Source of the DNA: Myxococcales bacterium
GTDB taxonomy: Bacteria; Myxococcota_A; Polyangia; Haliangiales; Haliangiaceae
Length of the DNA stretch: 34,146 bases
Reading direction: 5' to 3'
Assembly (NCBI GenBank): GCA_016794525.1
Contig: JAEUJY010000004.1
Span: forward strand, 1 to 34,146
The position numbers were made by a program, and so were the translations under genes. Below the pieces are notes generated by a model. That model searched no databases and had not been told where the DNA came from. It saw only the letters and a list, made by a program, of their open reading frames with translations. Positions within the stretch are counted from its first letter, which is position 1. Each line of letters starts with the position of its first letter. Positions 22,042 to 30,101 of the stretch are shown here, piece by piece.

Positions 22042-22563
22042 TCACGGCGATCCGGCCGCGGCGTCGACCGCGTCCTGCAGGGTGCGCGTGGCCTCGGCGT
22101 CGAAGCCGACCAGGATCACCCGCGCCGGCAGCGCGTGATCGGCCAGCTCGGCGGTGATCGTCGCGACCGCGACCTGCGCGGCGCGCTTGGGCGGATAGCC
22201 GTAGATCCCGGTCGAGATCGCCGGGAACGCGATCGTCGCGAAGCCGTGGTCGCGCGCGATCGCCAGCGACCGCCGGTAGCACGAGGCCAGGAGCTCGCGT
22301 TCGTTCATGCCGCCGCCGTTCCACTTCGGCCCGACGGTGTGGATGATGTGGCGCGCCGGCAGGCGGTGGCCGCGGGTCAGCTTGGCGTCGCCGACCTTGC
22401 AGCCGCCGAGCAGCCGGCACTCGTGCAACAGGTCGGGGCCGGCCGCGCGGTGGATCGCGCCGTCGACCCCGCCGCCGCCGAGCAAGCTGGTGTTGGCCGC
22501 GTTGACGATGGCGTCGACCGCCAGCGTCGTGATGTTGGCCTGGAGCACCTCGATGCGCGTCAC
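22042..22563 (-). CDS. Macro domain protein (ADP-ribose / O-acetyl-ADP-ribose hydrolase-like)
   Basis: The 173-aa product is a single MacroD/YmdB-type macro domain: [27 protein letters not shown] (catalytic Asn and the Gly loop), [21 protein letters not shown] and [13 protein letters not shown] (phosphate-binding loop). Such proteins bind ADP-ribose and remove it from proteins or deacetylate O-acetyl-ADP-ribose. The usual GECPTGQA segment is altered to GGCKVGDA, but the Lys/Thr part is kept. GTG at 22563 is chosen as start ([12 protein letters not shown]); a GTG nine codons upstream is possible. It heads a three-gene minus-strand group with the zinc-ribbon and NTF2-like genes and is divergent from the GH18-like gene. 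Confidence 0.9.
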   Translation of the reverse strand: MTRIEVLQANITTLAVDAIVNAANTSLLGGGGVDGAIHRAAGPDLLHECRLLGGCKVGDAKLTRGHRLPARHIIHTVGPKWNGGGMNERELLASCYRRSLAIARDHGFATIAFPAISTGIYGYPPKRAAQVAVATITAELADHALPARVILVGFDAEATRTLQDAVDAAAGSP

Positions 22564-22643
22564 CGCGGCAGGGTAGCGCGGGGGGCGCACGAATCGACAC
22601 GCGGTCGTGACCCGATCGGCCGCGGCGCGCTCTCCATCCCACC

Positions 22644-23783
22644 ATGACCCGCATCGCCGTCGCCGCTGCCCTCGCTGCCCTGGTCGCCTGCGCCGATGAT
22701 CCGACCGGTGGCGACCCCGGCGACCCCGACGGTGGCGGCGGCCAGCCCGACGCGCCCGGCGGCGGCGACGGCGACGGCGGCCCCGGCCCGGCGCCCAGCG
22801 GCCTGGTGTTCGGGCCGTACAAGGACACCAGCATCCACATGAACTGGAACACCAACGTCATCTCGACGCAGGTGTCGGGGCCGATGATGCCGCTGGCCGG
22901 CGAGCTGGCGGCCAACGGCGGCAAGACCGTGACACTTTCGTTCGCCACCGGCGAGTGCGGCAACGAGAGCTGGGGCGGCATCCCGGGCGCGGCCATGGCC
23001 ACCGCCAACGTCGCCGGGCTGACCGCCGCCGGCGTCGACTACCTGCTTGCCACCGGCGGCGCCGCCGGCTCGTTCACCTGCGGCAGCGACGCCGGGTTCA
23101 TGACGTTCATCGATCGCTGGATGTCGCCGCACCTGGTCGGCATCGACTTCGACATCGAGGCCGGGCAGTCGCAGGCGGTGATCGCCGATCTGATGCGGCG
23201 CGCCGGCGCCGCCCACGCGCGCTACCCGAACCTGCGCATGAGCCTGACGCTGGCGACGCTGGCCAACAACGACGGCGCGACCACCGCGCACTCGCTGGGC
23301 GCCGCCGCGCCGAGCAGCTTCAACGTCTACGGCGACTGGACCATGGCGGCGGTGAAGGCCGAGCTGGGGTGGGACGGCACCGAGGCCGACTGGCCCAGCT
23401 ACCTGACGGTCAACCTGATGACGATGGACTACGGCGCGCCCGGATCGGGCGTGTGCGTCGTGCGCGGCGGCAGCTGCGACATGGGCCAGTCGGCGCTGCA
23501 GGCCGCGTACAACCTGCACGACCACTGGCGCGTGCCGTGGGCGAACATCGAGCTGACGCCGATGATCGGCGGCAACGACGTGCAGGGCGAGACCTTCACG
23601 CTGGCCGACGCCGACACCGTCGCGGCGTTCGCGATCGAGCGCGGCCTGGCCGGCGTGCACTACTGGTCGTACGATCGCGACGTCGACTGCCCGCCCGGCG
23701 CGGCGTCGCCGATCTGCAACTCGATGGGCGGCGCCGGGGCCCACGGCTTCCTGCAGCGGTTCCGCGGCGCCGGGATGCCCTGA
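22644..23783 (+). CDS. GH18-like (chitinase/ENGase-type) lipoprotein
   Basis: The 379-aa product has a lipoprotein signal ([19 protein letters not shown], Cys16), then a long Gly/Asp/Pro linker to about residue 52. The rest fits a GH18-type barrel: [26 protein letters not shown], and [11 protein letters not shown] at 164-174, which carries the D-x-D-x-E core with Glu172 as probable catalytic acid. VNLMTMDYG and [10 protein letters not shown] fit the late strands, with a Tyr and a Trp of the active site. The first Asp of the usual DGxDxDxE is replaced by Val. GH18 enzymes cut chitin, peptidoglycan-type or N-glycan beta-1,4 links; the substrate here is unknown. Predation or scavenging use is inferred from the likely lifestyle. 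Confidence 0.8.
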   Translation: MTRIAVAAALAALVACADDPTGGDPGDPDGGGGQPDAPGGGDGDGGPGPAPSGLVFGPYKDTSIHMNWNTNVISTQVSGPMMPLAGELAANGGKTVTLSFATGECGNESWGGIPGAAMATANVAGLTAAGVDYLLATGGAAGSFTCGSDAGFMTFIDRWMSPHLVGIDFDIEAGQSQAVIADLMRRAGAAHARYPNLRMSLTLATLANNDGATTAHSLGAAAPSSFNVYGDWTMAAVKAELGWDGTEADWPSYLTVNLMTMDYGAPGSGVCVVRGGSCDMGQSALQAAYNLHDHWRVPWANIELTPMIGGNDVQGETFTLADADTVAAFAIERGLAGVHYWSYDRDVDCPPGAASPICNSMGGAGAHGFLQRFRGAGMP

Positions 23784-23821
23784 CGCGTCCTGGGTGGGGC
23801 GACGAGCCCGCTGGAACTCGA

Positions 23822-24430
23822 TCAGCCGCGGCGCCACACGATGGCGTGGTTGTTGGCGGGTAGGCCGAAGGTGCCGATCAGCGCGAGGCCAGCGGCGGCG
23901 GCGGCGGTCTCGAGGTCGCTGACGTCGCGCACGCCCCAGCGCGGATCGCGGCGGCGCAGATCGGCGTCGAAGGCGGCGTTGGACGGCGCAGTGAACGCGC
24001 CACCGAAGCGGTACGGGCCGTAGGTGACCAGCGGGCCGCCGGCCGGCAGCACCCGGGCGGCGCCCGCGAACAGCGCGAGCGCGGCCTCCCACGGCGCGAT
24101 GTGGATCATGTTGATGCACACGATCGCCTCGGCGGCCGCGATCGGCCACGGCGCGGTCACGTCGAGCGCGAGCGGCGGGCGCAGGTTGGGCAGCGCCGCT
24201 TCGTCGCGCCACGCGGCGATGCTGGCGCGGTTGTCGGGGTCGGGGTCGCTGGGCTGCCAGGTCAGGTCGGGCAGCGCCGCGGCGAAGTGCACCGCGTGCT
24301 CGCCGGTGCCGCTGGCGATCTCCAGCACCAGGCCACGGCCGGGCAGGACCTCGTGCAGCACCTCGAGGATCGGCGCGCGGTTGCGCGCGGTGGCGGGGGC
24401 GAAGCGGCGAGCGTCGGTGGGGGTGGGCAC
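23822..24430 (-). CDS. DUF938 SAM-dependent methyltransferase
   Basis: The 202-aa product matches the DUF938 family in length and sequence. It has an N-terminal RRFAPATARNRAPILEVL, SAM-binding motif I VLEIASGTGEHAVHFA (35-50), ICINMIHIAPWEA (motif IV region), LVTYGPYRFGGAF, DPRWGVRDVSDLE and the C-terminal LPANNHAIVWRR. The family is widespread and its methyl acceptor is unknown. The start is GTG at 24430, matching the family's N-terminus; the frame upstream is a shadow of the YCII gene on the other strand. It is divergent from the YCII/ECF42 operon, so a promoter for both lies in the 123-base gap. It converges on the GH18-like gene. Confidence 0.9.
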   Translation of the reverse strand: MPTPTDARRFAPATARNRAPILEVLHEVLPGRGLVLEIASGTGEHAVHFAAALPDLTWQPSDPDPDNRASIAAWRDEAALPNLRPPLALDVTAPWPIAAAEAIVCINMIHIAPWEAALALFAGAARVLPAGGPLVTYGPYRFGGAFTAPSNAAFDADLRRRDPRWGVRDVSDLETAAAAAGLALIGTFGLPANNHAIVWRRG

Positions 24431-24468
24431 GCGCCAGCCTAGCCCGGCCGGCGATTTTCGGTGGGGCG

Positions 24469-24495
24469 TGTCGATCCGGGGCGCGGCCGTTCGTG
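24469..24495 (+). promoter_or_regulatory. Candidate ECF42-type promoter
   Basis: TGTCGA at 24469-24474 is followed 17 bases later by CGTG at 24492-24495. TGTCGA is the reported -35 element of ECF42 promoters (from memory of the family literature), with a CGT/CGA-type -10. It lies about 55 bases upstream of the YCII start, so the sigma factor encoded downstream could drive its own operon. The -10 match is only partial. Confidence 0.5.
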
Positions 24496-24540
24496 TAGCA
24501 GGTGCCCGACGCGCGCCGCGGAGGGCTACCCTGACCCCGC

Positions 24541-24547
24541 GAAGGAG
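24541..24547 (+). promoter_or_regulatory. Strong Shine-Dalgarno (GAAGGAG)
   Basis: GAAGGAG ends six bases before the ATG at 24554 and fixes the start of the YCII-domain gene. Confidence 0.75.
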
Positions 24548-24553
24548 ACCGCC

Positions 24554-24901
24554 ATGAAGTACGTGCTCAACATCATCCAGCCCGATGGTCCGCCGCCGCC
24601 GCCCGAGCGGCTCGACCCGATCATGCGCAACGTCTACGCGTTCATGGCCGAGCTCGAGGCGGCCGGCGCGCGGGTGTGGAACGCCGGCCTGGCCCCGGCG
24701 AGCGCGTCGACGATGGTGCGGGCCAAGCCGGACGGCGAGGTCGAGCTCGCCGACGGCCCCTACGCCGAGGGCAAGGAGCACATCGGCGGGCTGGTGGTGG
24801 TCGAGGCCGCCGATCTCGACGGCGCGCTGGCGTGGGCCGGCAAGCTCAGCCGCGCGATCACGCTGCCGATCGAGGTGCGGCCGGTGGCCCACGGCGGGTG
24901 A
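24554..24901 (+). CDS. YCII/DGPF-family protein
   Basis: The 115-aa product fits the YCII-related (DGPF) family: MKYVLNIIQPDG at the start, a helical FMAELEAAGARVW, and the diagnostic VELADGPYAEGKEHIGG at about 63-79 (DGPY in place of DGPF), ending with EVRPV. DGPF proteins are dimeric ferredoxin-like-fold proteins of unknown biochemical role. They are encoded next to ECF42 sigma factors across many phyla, as here. The stop shares one base with the start of the sigma gene, so the two are translationally coupled. It is probably a target and partner of the sigma factor's regulon rather than an anti-sigma factor. Confidence 0.92.
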   Translation: MKYVLNIIQPDGPPPPPERLDPIMRNVYAFMAELEAAGARVWNAGLAPASASTMVRAKPDGEVELADGPYAEGKEHIGGLVVVEAADLDGALAWAGKLSRAITLPIEVRPVAHGG

Positions 24902-26103
24902 TGCGCGCCGCGGTCGAGCAGGCGTTCCGCGCGTGCTACGGCAAGGCCGTCGCGGTGCTGACCCGCGTCTGCGGCGATCTGGCGCTGGCCGAAGAGTCGG
25001 TCGAGGACGCGTTCGCCGCGGCGCTCGAGCGGTGGCCGCAGACCGGCGTGCCCCCGAGCCCGATCGGCTGGATCATCACCACCGCGCGCCACCGCGCGAT
25101 CGATCGGCTGCGCCGCGAGGCGACCCGCGACGAGCGCCACGCGACCGCCGCGCTGGTGGCGTTCCCCGACGACACCGAGGAGGCCACCGTGCGCGACGAC
25201 TCGCTCCGGCTGATCTTCACCTGCTGCCACCCGGCGCTGGCGCCGGCCGCGCAGGTGGCGCTGACGCTGCGGCTGATCGGCGGCCTGTCGACCGCGGCGA
25301 TCGCGCGGGCGTTCGCGGTGCCCGAGACCACGATGGCGCAGCGGCTGGCGCGGGCCAAGGGCAAGATCCGCGACGCCGGCATCCCGTACCGCGTGCCCGA
25401 GCCGCCCGAGCTGCCGGCGCGGCTGGGCGCGGCGCTGGCCGTGGTCTACCTGATCTTCAACGAGGGCCACACCGCGACCCGCGGCGACGCGCTGGTGCGC
25501 GACGAGCTGTGCGCCGAGGCGCTGCGGCTGGGCGAGCACCTGGTCGAGCTGTTGCCCGACGAGCCCGAGGTCCACGGCCTGCTCGCGCTGATGCTGCTGA
25601 TCGACGCCCGCCGCGCCGCCCGCACCGACACCGCCGGCGAGCTGGTGCCGCTGCCGGCGCAGGCGCGCGATCGCTGGGATCGCGACGCGATCGCCCGCGG
25701 CCTCGGCCTGGTGCACGGCTGCCTGCGCGCCGATCGGCCCGGGCGCTACCAGGTGCAGGCGGCGATCCAGGCGGTGCACGCGGTGGCGCCGTCCGCGGCC
25801 GCCACCGACTGGCCGCGGATCGTCGCGCTGTACGATCTGCTGCGCACGCTCGACGCCAGCCCGATCGTCGCGCTGCACCGCGCGGTGGCGGTGGCCGAGG
25901 TCGACGGGCCGGCGGCGGCGCTGGCGGAGGTCGACGCGCTGCCGCTCGAGCGCCACCACCTGTGGCACGCGGTCCGCGGCGACCTGCTGGCCCGGCTCGG
26001 TCGCACCGCCGAGGCCCGCGCCGCGCTGGCGGCGGCCGCCGCGCGCACCGACAACGCCGCCGAGCAGCGTCACCTGGCCCGCCGCCTGGCCGCGCTCGGG
26101 TAG
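24901..26103 (+). CDS. ECF42-type RNA polymerase sigma factor with C-terminal extension
   Basis: The 400-aa product has sigma-70 region 2 at about 5-75 (ESVEDAFAAALERWP, SPIGWIITTARHRAIDRLRRE). Region 4 is at about 115-160 (LTLRLIGGLSTAAIARAFAVPETTMAQRLARAKGKI, the helix-turn-helix for -35 recognition). A long extension from about 175 to 400 is helical and TPR-like (YLIFNEGHTAT, LLALMLLIDARRAAR, AAIQAVHA, LDASPIVALHRAVAVAEVDGPAAALAEVD). This architecture, with an adjacent DGPF protein and no anti-sigma gene, is that of ECF42, in which the C-terminal extension is required for activity. The ATG at 24901 overlaps the YCII stop. A TGTCGA promoter upstream suggests autoregulation. Confidence 0.93.
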   Translation: MRAAVEQAFRACYGKAVAVLTRVCGDLALAEESVEDAFAAALERWPQTGVPPSPIGWIITTARHRAIDRLRREATRDERHATAALVAFPDDTEEATVRDDSLRLIFTCCHPALAPAAQVALTLRLIGGLSTAAIARAFAVPETTMAQRLARAKGKIRDAGIPYRVPEPPELPARLGAALAVVYLIFNEGHTATRGDALVRDELCAEALRLGEHLVELLPDEPEVHGLLALMLLIDARRAARTDTAGELVPLPAQARDRWDRDAIARGLGLVHGCLRADRPGRYQVQAAIQAVHAVAPSAAATDWPRIVALYDLLRTLDASPIVALHRAVAVAEVDGPAAALAEVDALPLERHHLWHAVRGDLLARLGRTAEARAALAAAAARTDNAAEQRHLARRLAALG

Positions 26104-26113
26104 ATTCGCCGCC

Positions 26114-26944
26114 ATGCAGGTCTATCTCAGCGTCGATCTCGAGGGCGTGGCCGGCGTGGTCCACGTCGACCAGACCCGCCGCACCGGCCACGACTACGAG
26201 CGGGCCCGGCGGTGGATGACCGCCGAGGCGTCGGCGGCGATCGCCGGCGCGTACGACGGCGGCGCGACCGCGGTGCTGGTCAACGACGCCCACGGCGACA
26301 TGCGCAACTTCGTGCTCGAGGAGCTCGACCCGCGGGCCGAGCTGATCTCGGGCTCGCTCAAGCCGCGGTCGATGGTCGAGGGCGTCGCCACCAGCTTCGG
26401 CGTCGCGCTGTTCGTCGGCTACCACGCCGGCGCCGGCAGCCGGGCCGGGATCCTCGACCACACCTACTACGGCCGCGTCGTGGCGCGGCTGCGGGTCGGC
26501 GGCCGCGAGTGGAACGAGACCGCGCTCAACGCCGCGGCGTGCGGTGAGCTCGGCGTGCCGGTCGGGCTGGTCACCGGCGACGCCACTGCGTGCGCCCAGG
26601 CCCGCGCCCACCTCGGCGACGTGGCGACGGTCGTGGTCAAGGACGCGATCACCCGCTACGCCGCCCGCGCGGTTCACCCGACGGTCGCCTGCGAGCGGAT
26701 CCGCGCCGGCGCCCGGGCCGCGGTCGAGCGGGCCCGGGCCGGCGGGCTGTCGCCGTTCCGGCCGGCGCCGCCGTTCGATCTGGAGATCGACTTCGTCAAC
26801 GCCGCGTGCGCCGACGCCGCCGAGCTGGTGCCGCACACCCGCCGCGTCGACGGCCTCACCTGCGCGTACCGCGCGCCCGACGCCGCGACGTTGCTGCAGG
26901 TGATCCAGGCCTGGACGATCCTGGCCGGCACGACGATGGTGTGA
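26114..26944 (+). CDS. M55 family D-aminopeptidase (DppA-like)
   Basis: The 276-aa product matches the zinc-dependent DppA family in length and ligands. SVDLEGVAGV supplies Asp8 and Glu10, VNDAHGDMRN supplies His60, and VGYHAGAG supplies His104, the same numbering as the described Bacillus enzyme. A Glu in GREWNETALNA (132-135) probably completes the site. M55 enzymes form ring-shaped decamers in the cytoplasm and release D-amino acids from short peptides, for example from peptidoglycan. It starts 10 bases after the sigma-factor stop, so it is likely part of that operon. It ends one base from the stop codon of the convergent TetR gene. Confidence 0.92.
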   Translation: MQVYLSVDLEGVAGVVHVDQTRRTGHDYERARRWMTAEASAAIAGAYDGGATAVLVNDAHGDMRNFVLEELDPRAELISGSLKPRSMVEGVATSFGVALFVGYHAGAGSRAGILDHTYYGRVVARLRVGGREWNETALNAAACGELGVPVGLVTGDATACAQARAHLGDVATVVVKDAITRYAARAVHPTVACERIRAGARAAVERARAGGLSPFRPAPPFDLEIDFVNAACADAAELVPHTRRVDGLTCAYRAPDAATLLQVIQAWTILAGTTMV

Positions 26945-26945
26945 G

Positions 26946-27575
26946 TCAGCGACGCCGCGCGGGCGACGCGAACAGCCGCAGCACCGTCGCCAGCGTGCGC
27001 ACCGGCAGCGTCGGATCGATCGCGCGCTGCACGCCGAGCCCGACGCCCAGGCTGAGCAGCGCGACGCCGATGTCCTCGGCCGGCAGCGGCAGCGTCAGCC
27101 GGTGCGCGGCGGCGTAGGCGGCGATCAGCTCGGCCACCCGCGCGCGCACCTCCTGGTGGCGGCGCGCGACCTGCTTGGCCAGCGCCGGGCTGCGCGACGC
27201 GTGGACGCCGAACTCGACCTCGAGCCGGGTCCACGCCGGATCGCCGATGTGGGCGTCGGCCCAGCGCTCGAGCCCGGCGGCGAGCGCCTCGACGGTGGTG
27301 GCGCCGGCGATCGCGCGGCCCAGCGCGGCGATCTGCTGGGCGCGGATCGCGTCGAGCACCGCCTGGCACAGCTCGACCTTGCTTGGGAAGTTGGAGTAGA
27401 CGGCGCCCTTGGTGAAGCCGGCGGCGGCGGCGATCGCCTCCATCGACGTCTCGGCGTAGCCGTCGCGCAAGAAGCACGTCGTCGCGGTGGCCAGCAGGCG
27501 CGCGCGGGTCTGGGCCTGGCTGTCGGCGCGGCTGAGCTTGGCGGGCCTGGCGGGGGCGGCGGGGCGGCGGGGCAT
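26946..27575 (-). CDS. TetR-family transcriptional regulator
   Basis: The 209-aa product has a TetR-type N-terminal DNA-binding domain: TRARLLATATTCFLRDGYAETSMEAIAAAAG then FTKGAVYSNFPSKVELC (recognition helix and the conserved Y-x-x-F-x-x-K end). A basic Pro/Ala-rich tail precedes it. The C-terminal ligand-binding part is helical and unassigned. The ATG at 27575 places the HTH at the usual position. It is divergent from the patatin-monooxygenase-SDR operon with a 73-base gap that contains inverted repeats. It is the obvious candidate repressor of that operon and of itself; the inducer is unknown but may be a lipid or hydrophobic ketone. Confidence 0.92.
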   Translation of the reverse strand: MPRRPAAPARPAKLSRADSQAQTRARLLATATTCFLRDGYAETSMEAIAAAAGFTKGAVYSNFPSKVELCQAVLDAIRAQQIAALGRAIAGATTVEALAAGLERWADAHIGDPAWTRLEVEFGVHASRSPALAKQVARRHQEVRARVAELIAAYAAAHRLTLPLPAEDIGVALLSLGVGLGVQRAIDPTLPVRTLATVLRLFASPARRR

Positions 27576-27621
27576 GGCGGCGGGCGACGGCACGGTAGCG
27601 AACTTCGGCCTTGCCGTCGAT

Positions 27622-27632
27622 TCGGATTCCGA
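27622..27632. promoter_or_regulatory. Palindrome TCGGA-T-TCCGA (possible operator half)
   Basis: A perfect 5-bp palindrome with a one-base centre lies in the TetR/patatin intergenic region, within an unusually AT-rich stretch for this genome. Read on the minus strand, the neighbouring TACTAT (27632-27637) resembles a -10 box for the tetR gene. Confidence 0.35.
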
Positions 27633-27634
27633 TA

Positions 27635-27656
27635 GTATCCAGATACCCATGGTATC
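27635..27656. promoter_or_regulatory. Overlapping inverted repeats at patatin start (candidate TetR operator)
   Basis: GTATC-CA-GATAC (27635-27646) and GATACC-CAT-GGTATC (27642-27656) are two perfect inverted repeats that share the GATAC arm. The second spans the ATG of the patatin gene. Such paired palindromes in a divergent gap are typical of TetR-family operators. Binding here would block transcription or initiation of the patatin operon. Confidence 0.45.
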
Positions 27657-28638
27657 GCAAATCGGAAATCGGCCGCCGCGCCGCGGCCTCGTGCTGGGCT
27701 GCGGCGGCACGCTGGGCGCGGCGTGGACGCTGGCCAACCTCGTCGAGGTCGAGCGCGCGCTCGGCTGGGACGCGCGCACCGCCGACGTCATCGTCGGCAC
27801 CTCGGCCGGCTCGGAGCTGGCGATGCTGCTGGGCGCCGGCGTCGCCACGGCGACCATCCTGGCCGCCGCGCTGGGCGAGCGCGACGTGCCGGCGGCGCTG
27901 GCGCACCGCTTCGCGCACCCGCCGCCGGCGTACCCGCCGCGCCCGACCGCGCGCCCGGCGGCGCCCGGCGTGGCGCTGGCCCGGGGCGCGACCGCGTTGA
28001 CCCGCCTCACCGCGCTGTTGCCGGTGGGCCGCGGCGATCCGGCGTTCCTCGACGCGCTGGTCGACGCCCACGTCGCGCCGGGCGGCTGGGTCGCGCACCC
28101 GGCCACGTGGATCGTCACCGTCGATCTGGCCACCGGCCAGCGGGTGGCGTTCGGCGCGCCCGGCGCCCCGCCGGCGGCGATGCGCGACGCGGTGCGCGCC
28201 TCGTGGGCGGTGCCGACCTGGTTCCCGCCGGTGGCGATCGGCGGCCGCCGCTACGTCGACGGCGGCGTCGCGTCGCCGGCCTCGGCCGATCTGCTCGCGG
28301 CCCGCGGCCTCGACGAGGTGATCGTGCTGGCGCCGATGGCGTCGAGCGACCCCGGGCCGCGCACCGGGCTGGGCCGGATCGAGGGCGTCGTGCGCCGCGC
28401 GATGACCCGCACGCTCGACGCCGAGGTCGCGCGCGTGCGCGCCGCCGGCGTGCCGGTGCTGCGGCTCGAGCCCGATCGCCGCGACCTCGTCGCCCTCGGC
28501 CCCAACTTCATGGATCGAGATCGCCGCCACGCCGCGCTCGAGGCGTGCCTGATCCACGCCCGCGCGTCGGTGGTGCGCGCGTGCGCCCGCGATCGCGTCG
28601 GCCCTGCCACCACCGCCCGCGTCCGGAGCGCGTCATGA
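27649..28638 (+). CDS. Patatin-like phospholipase
   Basis: The 329-aa product has the patatin fold motifs: oxyanion loop LGCGGTLGAAW (16-26), nucleophile elbow VGTSAGS (49-55, Ser52) and catalytic YVDGGV (Asp204). This makes a Ser-Asp dyad acyl hydrolase acting on lipids. The usual GGGxxG is GCGGTLG. The ATG at 27649 sits inside an inverted repeat and has no clear Shine-Dalgarno, so a leaderless or short-leader mRNA is possible; no later start keeps the oxyanion loop in a normal position. The stop overlaps the ATG of the monooxygenase gene (ATGA). It is the first gene of a three-gene operon, presumably releasing an acyl chain or opening an ester formed by the monooxygenase. Confidence 0.88.
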   Translation: MVSQIGNRPPRRGLVLGCGGTLGAAWTLANLVEVERALGWDARTADVIVGTSAGSELAMLLGAGVATATILAAALGERDVPAALAHRFAHPPPAYPPRPTARPAAPGVALARGATALTRLTALLPVGRGDPAFLDALVDAHVAPGGWVAHPATWIVTVDLATGQRVAFGAPGAPPAAMRDAVRASWAVPTWFPPVAIGGRRYVDGGVASPASADLLAARGLDEVIVLAPMASSDPGPRTGLGRIEGVVRRAMTRTLDAEVARVRAAGVPVLRLEPDRRDLVALGPNFMDRDRRHAALEACLIHARASVVRACARDRVGPATTARVRSAS

Positions 28639-30101
28639 CCCACCACGCGATCATCGTGATCGGTGCCGGCCCGTCGGGCATCGGCGCGGCGATCCGGCTG
28701 GCCCAGGCCGGCTACACCGACGTCGTCGTCCTCGAGAAGTCCGACCGGCTCGGCGGCACCTGGCGCGACAACACCTACCCTGGCTGCGCCTGCGACGTGC
28801 CGTCGGCGCTGTACTCGTACTCGTTCGCGCCCAACCGCGAGTGGTCGCGGCTGTTCGCAGGCCAGGCCGAGATCCAGGCGTACCTCGAGCGCGTCGCGCG
28901 CGAGCACGGCGTGCCCGAGCGGGTTCGCTTCCGCACCGAGCTGATCGGCGCGCGCTGGCAGCCGACCGCGCGGCGCTGGCGGCTCGAGACCTCGGCCGGC
29001 TTCTACACCTGCGACGTGCTGATCGGCGCGTCGGGGCCGTGGCACCAGCCGCGCATGCCGTCGCTGCCCGGCGACGCCAGCTTCCCCGGCCACCGCTTCC
29101 ACTCGGCGCGCTGGGACCACGGCTTCGATCTGCGCGGCAAGCGGGTCGCGGTGATCGGCACCGGCGCGTCGGCGATCCAGTTCGTGCCGGCGATCCAGCC
29201 CGACGTCGCGCGGCTGCACCTGTTCCAGCGCACCGCGCAGTGGGTGCTGCCCAAGCCCGACGGCGCGCTGCCGCCGAGCGCCCGCTGGCTGTTTCGCCAC
29301 GCGCCGGCGGCCGGGCGGGCGCTGCGGGCCGCCGAGTACGCGACGCTCGAGGCGTTCGGCGCCGGCTTCCGTCACCCGCGGCTGCTCGCGCAGATCCAGC
29401 GCCTCGGCGAGCGCCACCTGGCCCGCACCGTCGCCGATCCGGCGCTGCGCGCGAGGCTGACCCCTGACTACCGGCTCGGCTGCAAGCGCATCCTGATGTC
29501 GAACACGTACTACCCGGCGGTGGCGCGGCCCAACGTGGCGGTGCACGCCACCGCGGTCGCGCGCATCGACGGCCCGCGGGTGATCGGCGCCGACGGCACG
29601 GTCGCCGAGGTCGACGCGATCATCTACGGCACCGGCTTCCACATCCTCGACATGCCGATCGCCGATCGGGTGTTCGACGGCGACGGCCGCAGCATGGCCG
29701 GGCGCTGGCAGGGCACGCCGCGCGCGTACCTGGGCACGACGGTCAGCGGCTTCCCCAACTTCTTCATGCTGCTCGGCCCCAGCCTCGGCACCGGTCACTC
29801 GTCGGCGTTCACGATCCTCGAGGCGCAGCTGACGTACGTGCTGGGCGCGCTGGCGCACCGCGCGCGCAGCGGCGACGCGGTGGTCGACGTCCGCCCCGAG
29901 GTGCAGGCCGCGTACGTCGCCGACGTGCAGGGCGCGCTGCCCCACACCGTCTACGCCGCTGGCGGCTGCGCCAGCTACTACGTCGACACCAACGGCATCA
30001 ACAGCTTCAACTGGCCGTGGTCGACGCCGGCGATGGAGCGCCGGCTGGCCACGTTCGATCCCGACGCGTACGAGCGCCAGCCGGCGCAGGAGGTCTCGTG
30101 A
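28635..30101 (+). CDS. Flavin-containing monooxygenase, Baeyer-Villiger type
   Basis: The 488-aa product has two Rossmann motifs, IGAGPSGIG (9-17, FAD) and IGTGASAIQ (174-182, NADPH). Between them is the Baeyer-Villiger fingerprint F-P-G-H-R-F-H-S-A-R-W-D (150-161), with the conserved His and Trp-Asp ending. GGTWRDNTYPGCACDVPS (40-57) is the usual N-terminal segment, and YGTGFH is a late motif. These enzymes insert oxygen next to a ketone to give an ester or lactone. The gene overlaps patatin upstream (ATGA) and the SDR downstream (TGATG). The set ketone-forming SDR, ester-forming monooxygenase and ester-cutting hydrolase makes chemical sense as a degradation route; substrate unknown. The arrangement recalls mycobacterial monooxygenase/lipase/SDR clusters. 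Confidence 0.93.
   Translation: MTHHAIIVIGAGPSGIGAAIRLAQAGYTDVVVLEKSDRLGGTWRDNTYPGCACDVPSALYSYSFAPNREWSRLFAGQAEIQAYLERVAREHGVPERVRFRTELIGARWQPTARRWRLETSAGFYTCDVLIGASGPWHQPRMPSLPGDASFPGHRFHSARWDHGFDLRGKRVAVIGTGASAIQFVPAIQPDVARLHLFQRTAQWVLPKPDGALPPSARWLFRHAPAAGRALRAAEYATLEAFGAGFRHPRLLAQIQRLGERHLARTVADPALRARLTPDYRLGCKRILMSNTYYPAVARPNVAVHATAVARIDGPRVIGADGTVAEVDAIIYGTGFHILDMPIADRVFDGDGRSMAGRWQGTPRAYLGTTVSGFPNFFMLLGPSLGTGHSSAFTILEAQLTYVLGALAHRARSGDAVVDVRPEVQAAYVADVQGALPHTVYAAGGCASYYVDTNGINSFNWPWSTPAMERRLATFDPDAYERQPAQEVS

Noticed and set aside
24901-26103. An anti-sigma factor for the ECF protein
   Set aside because: No membrane or zinc anti-sigma protein is adjacent. ECF42 factors are instead controlled through their C-terminal extension, which is present.
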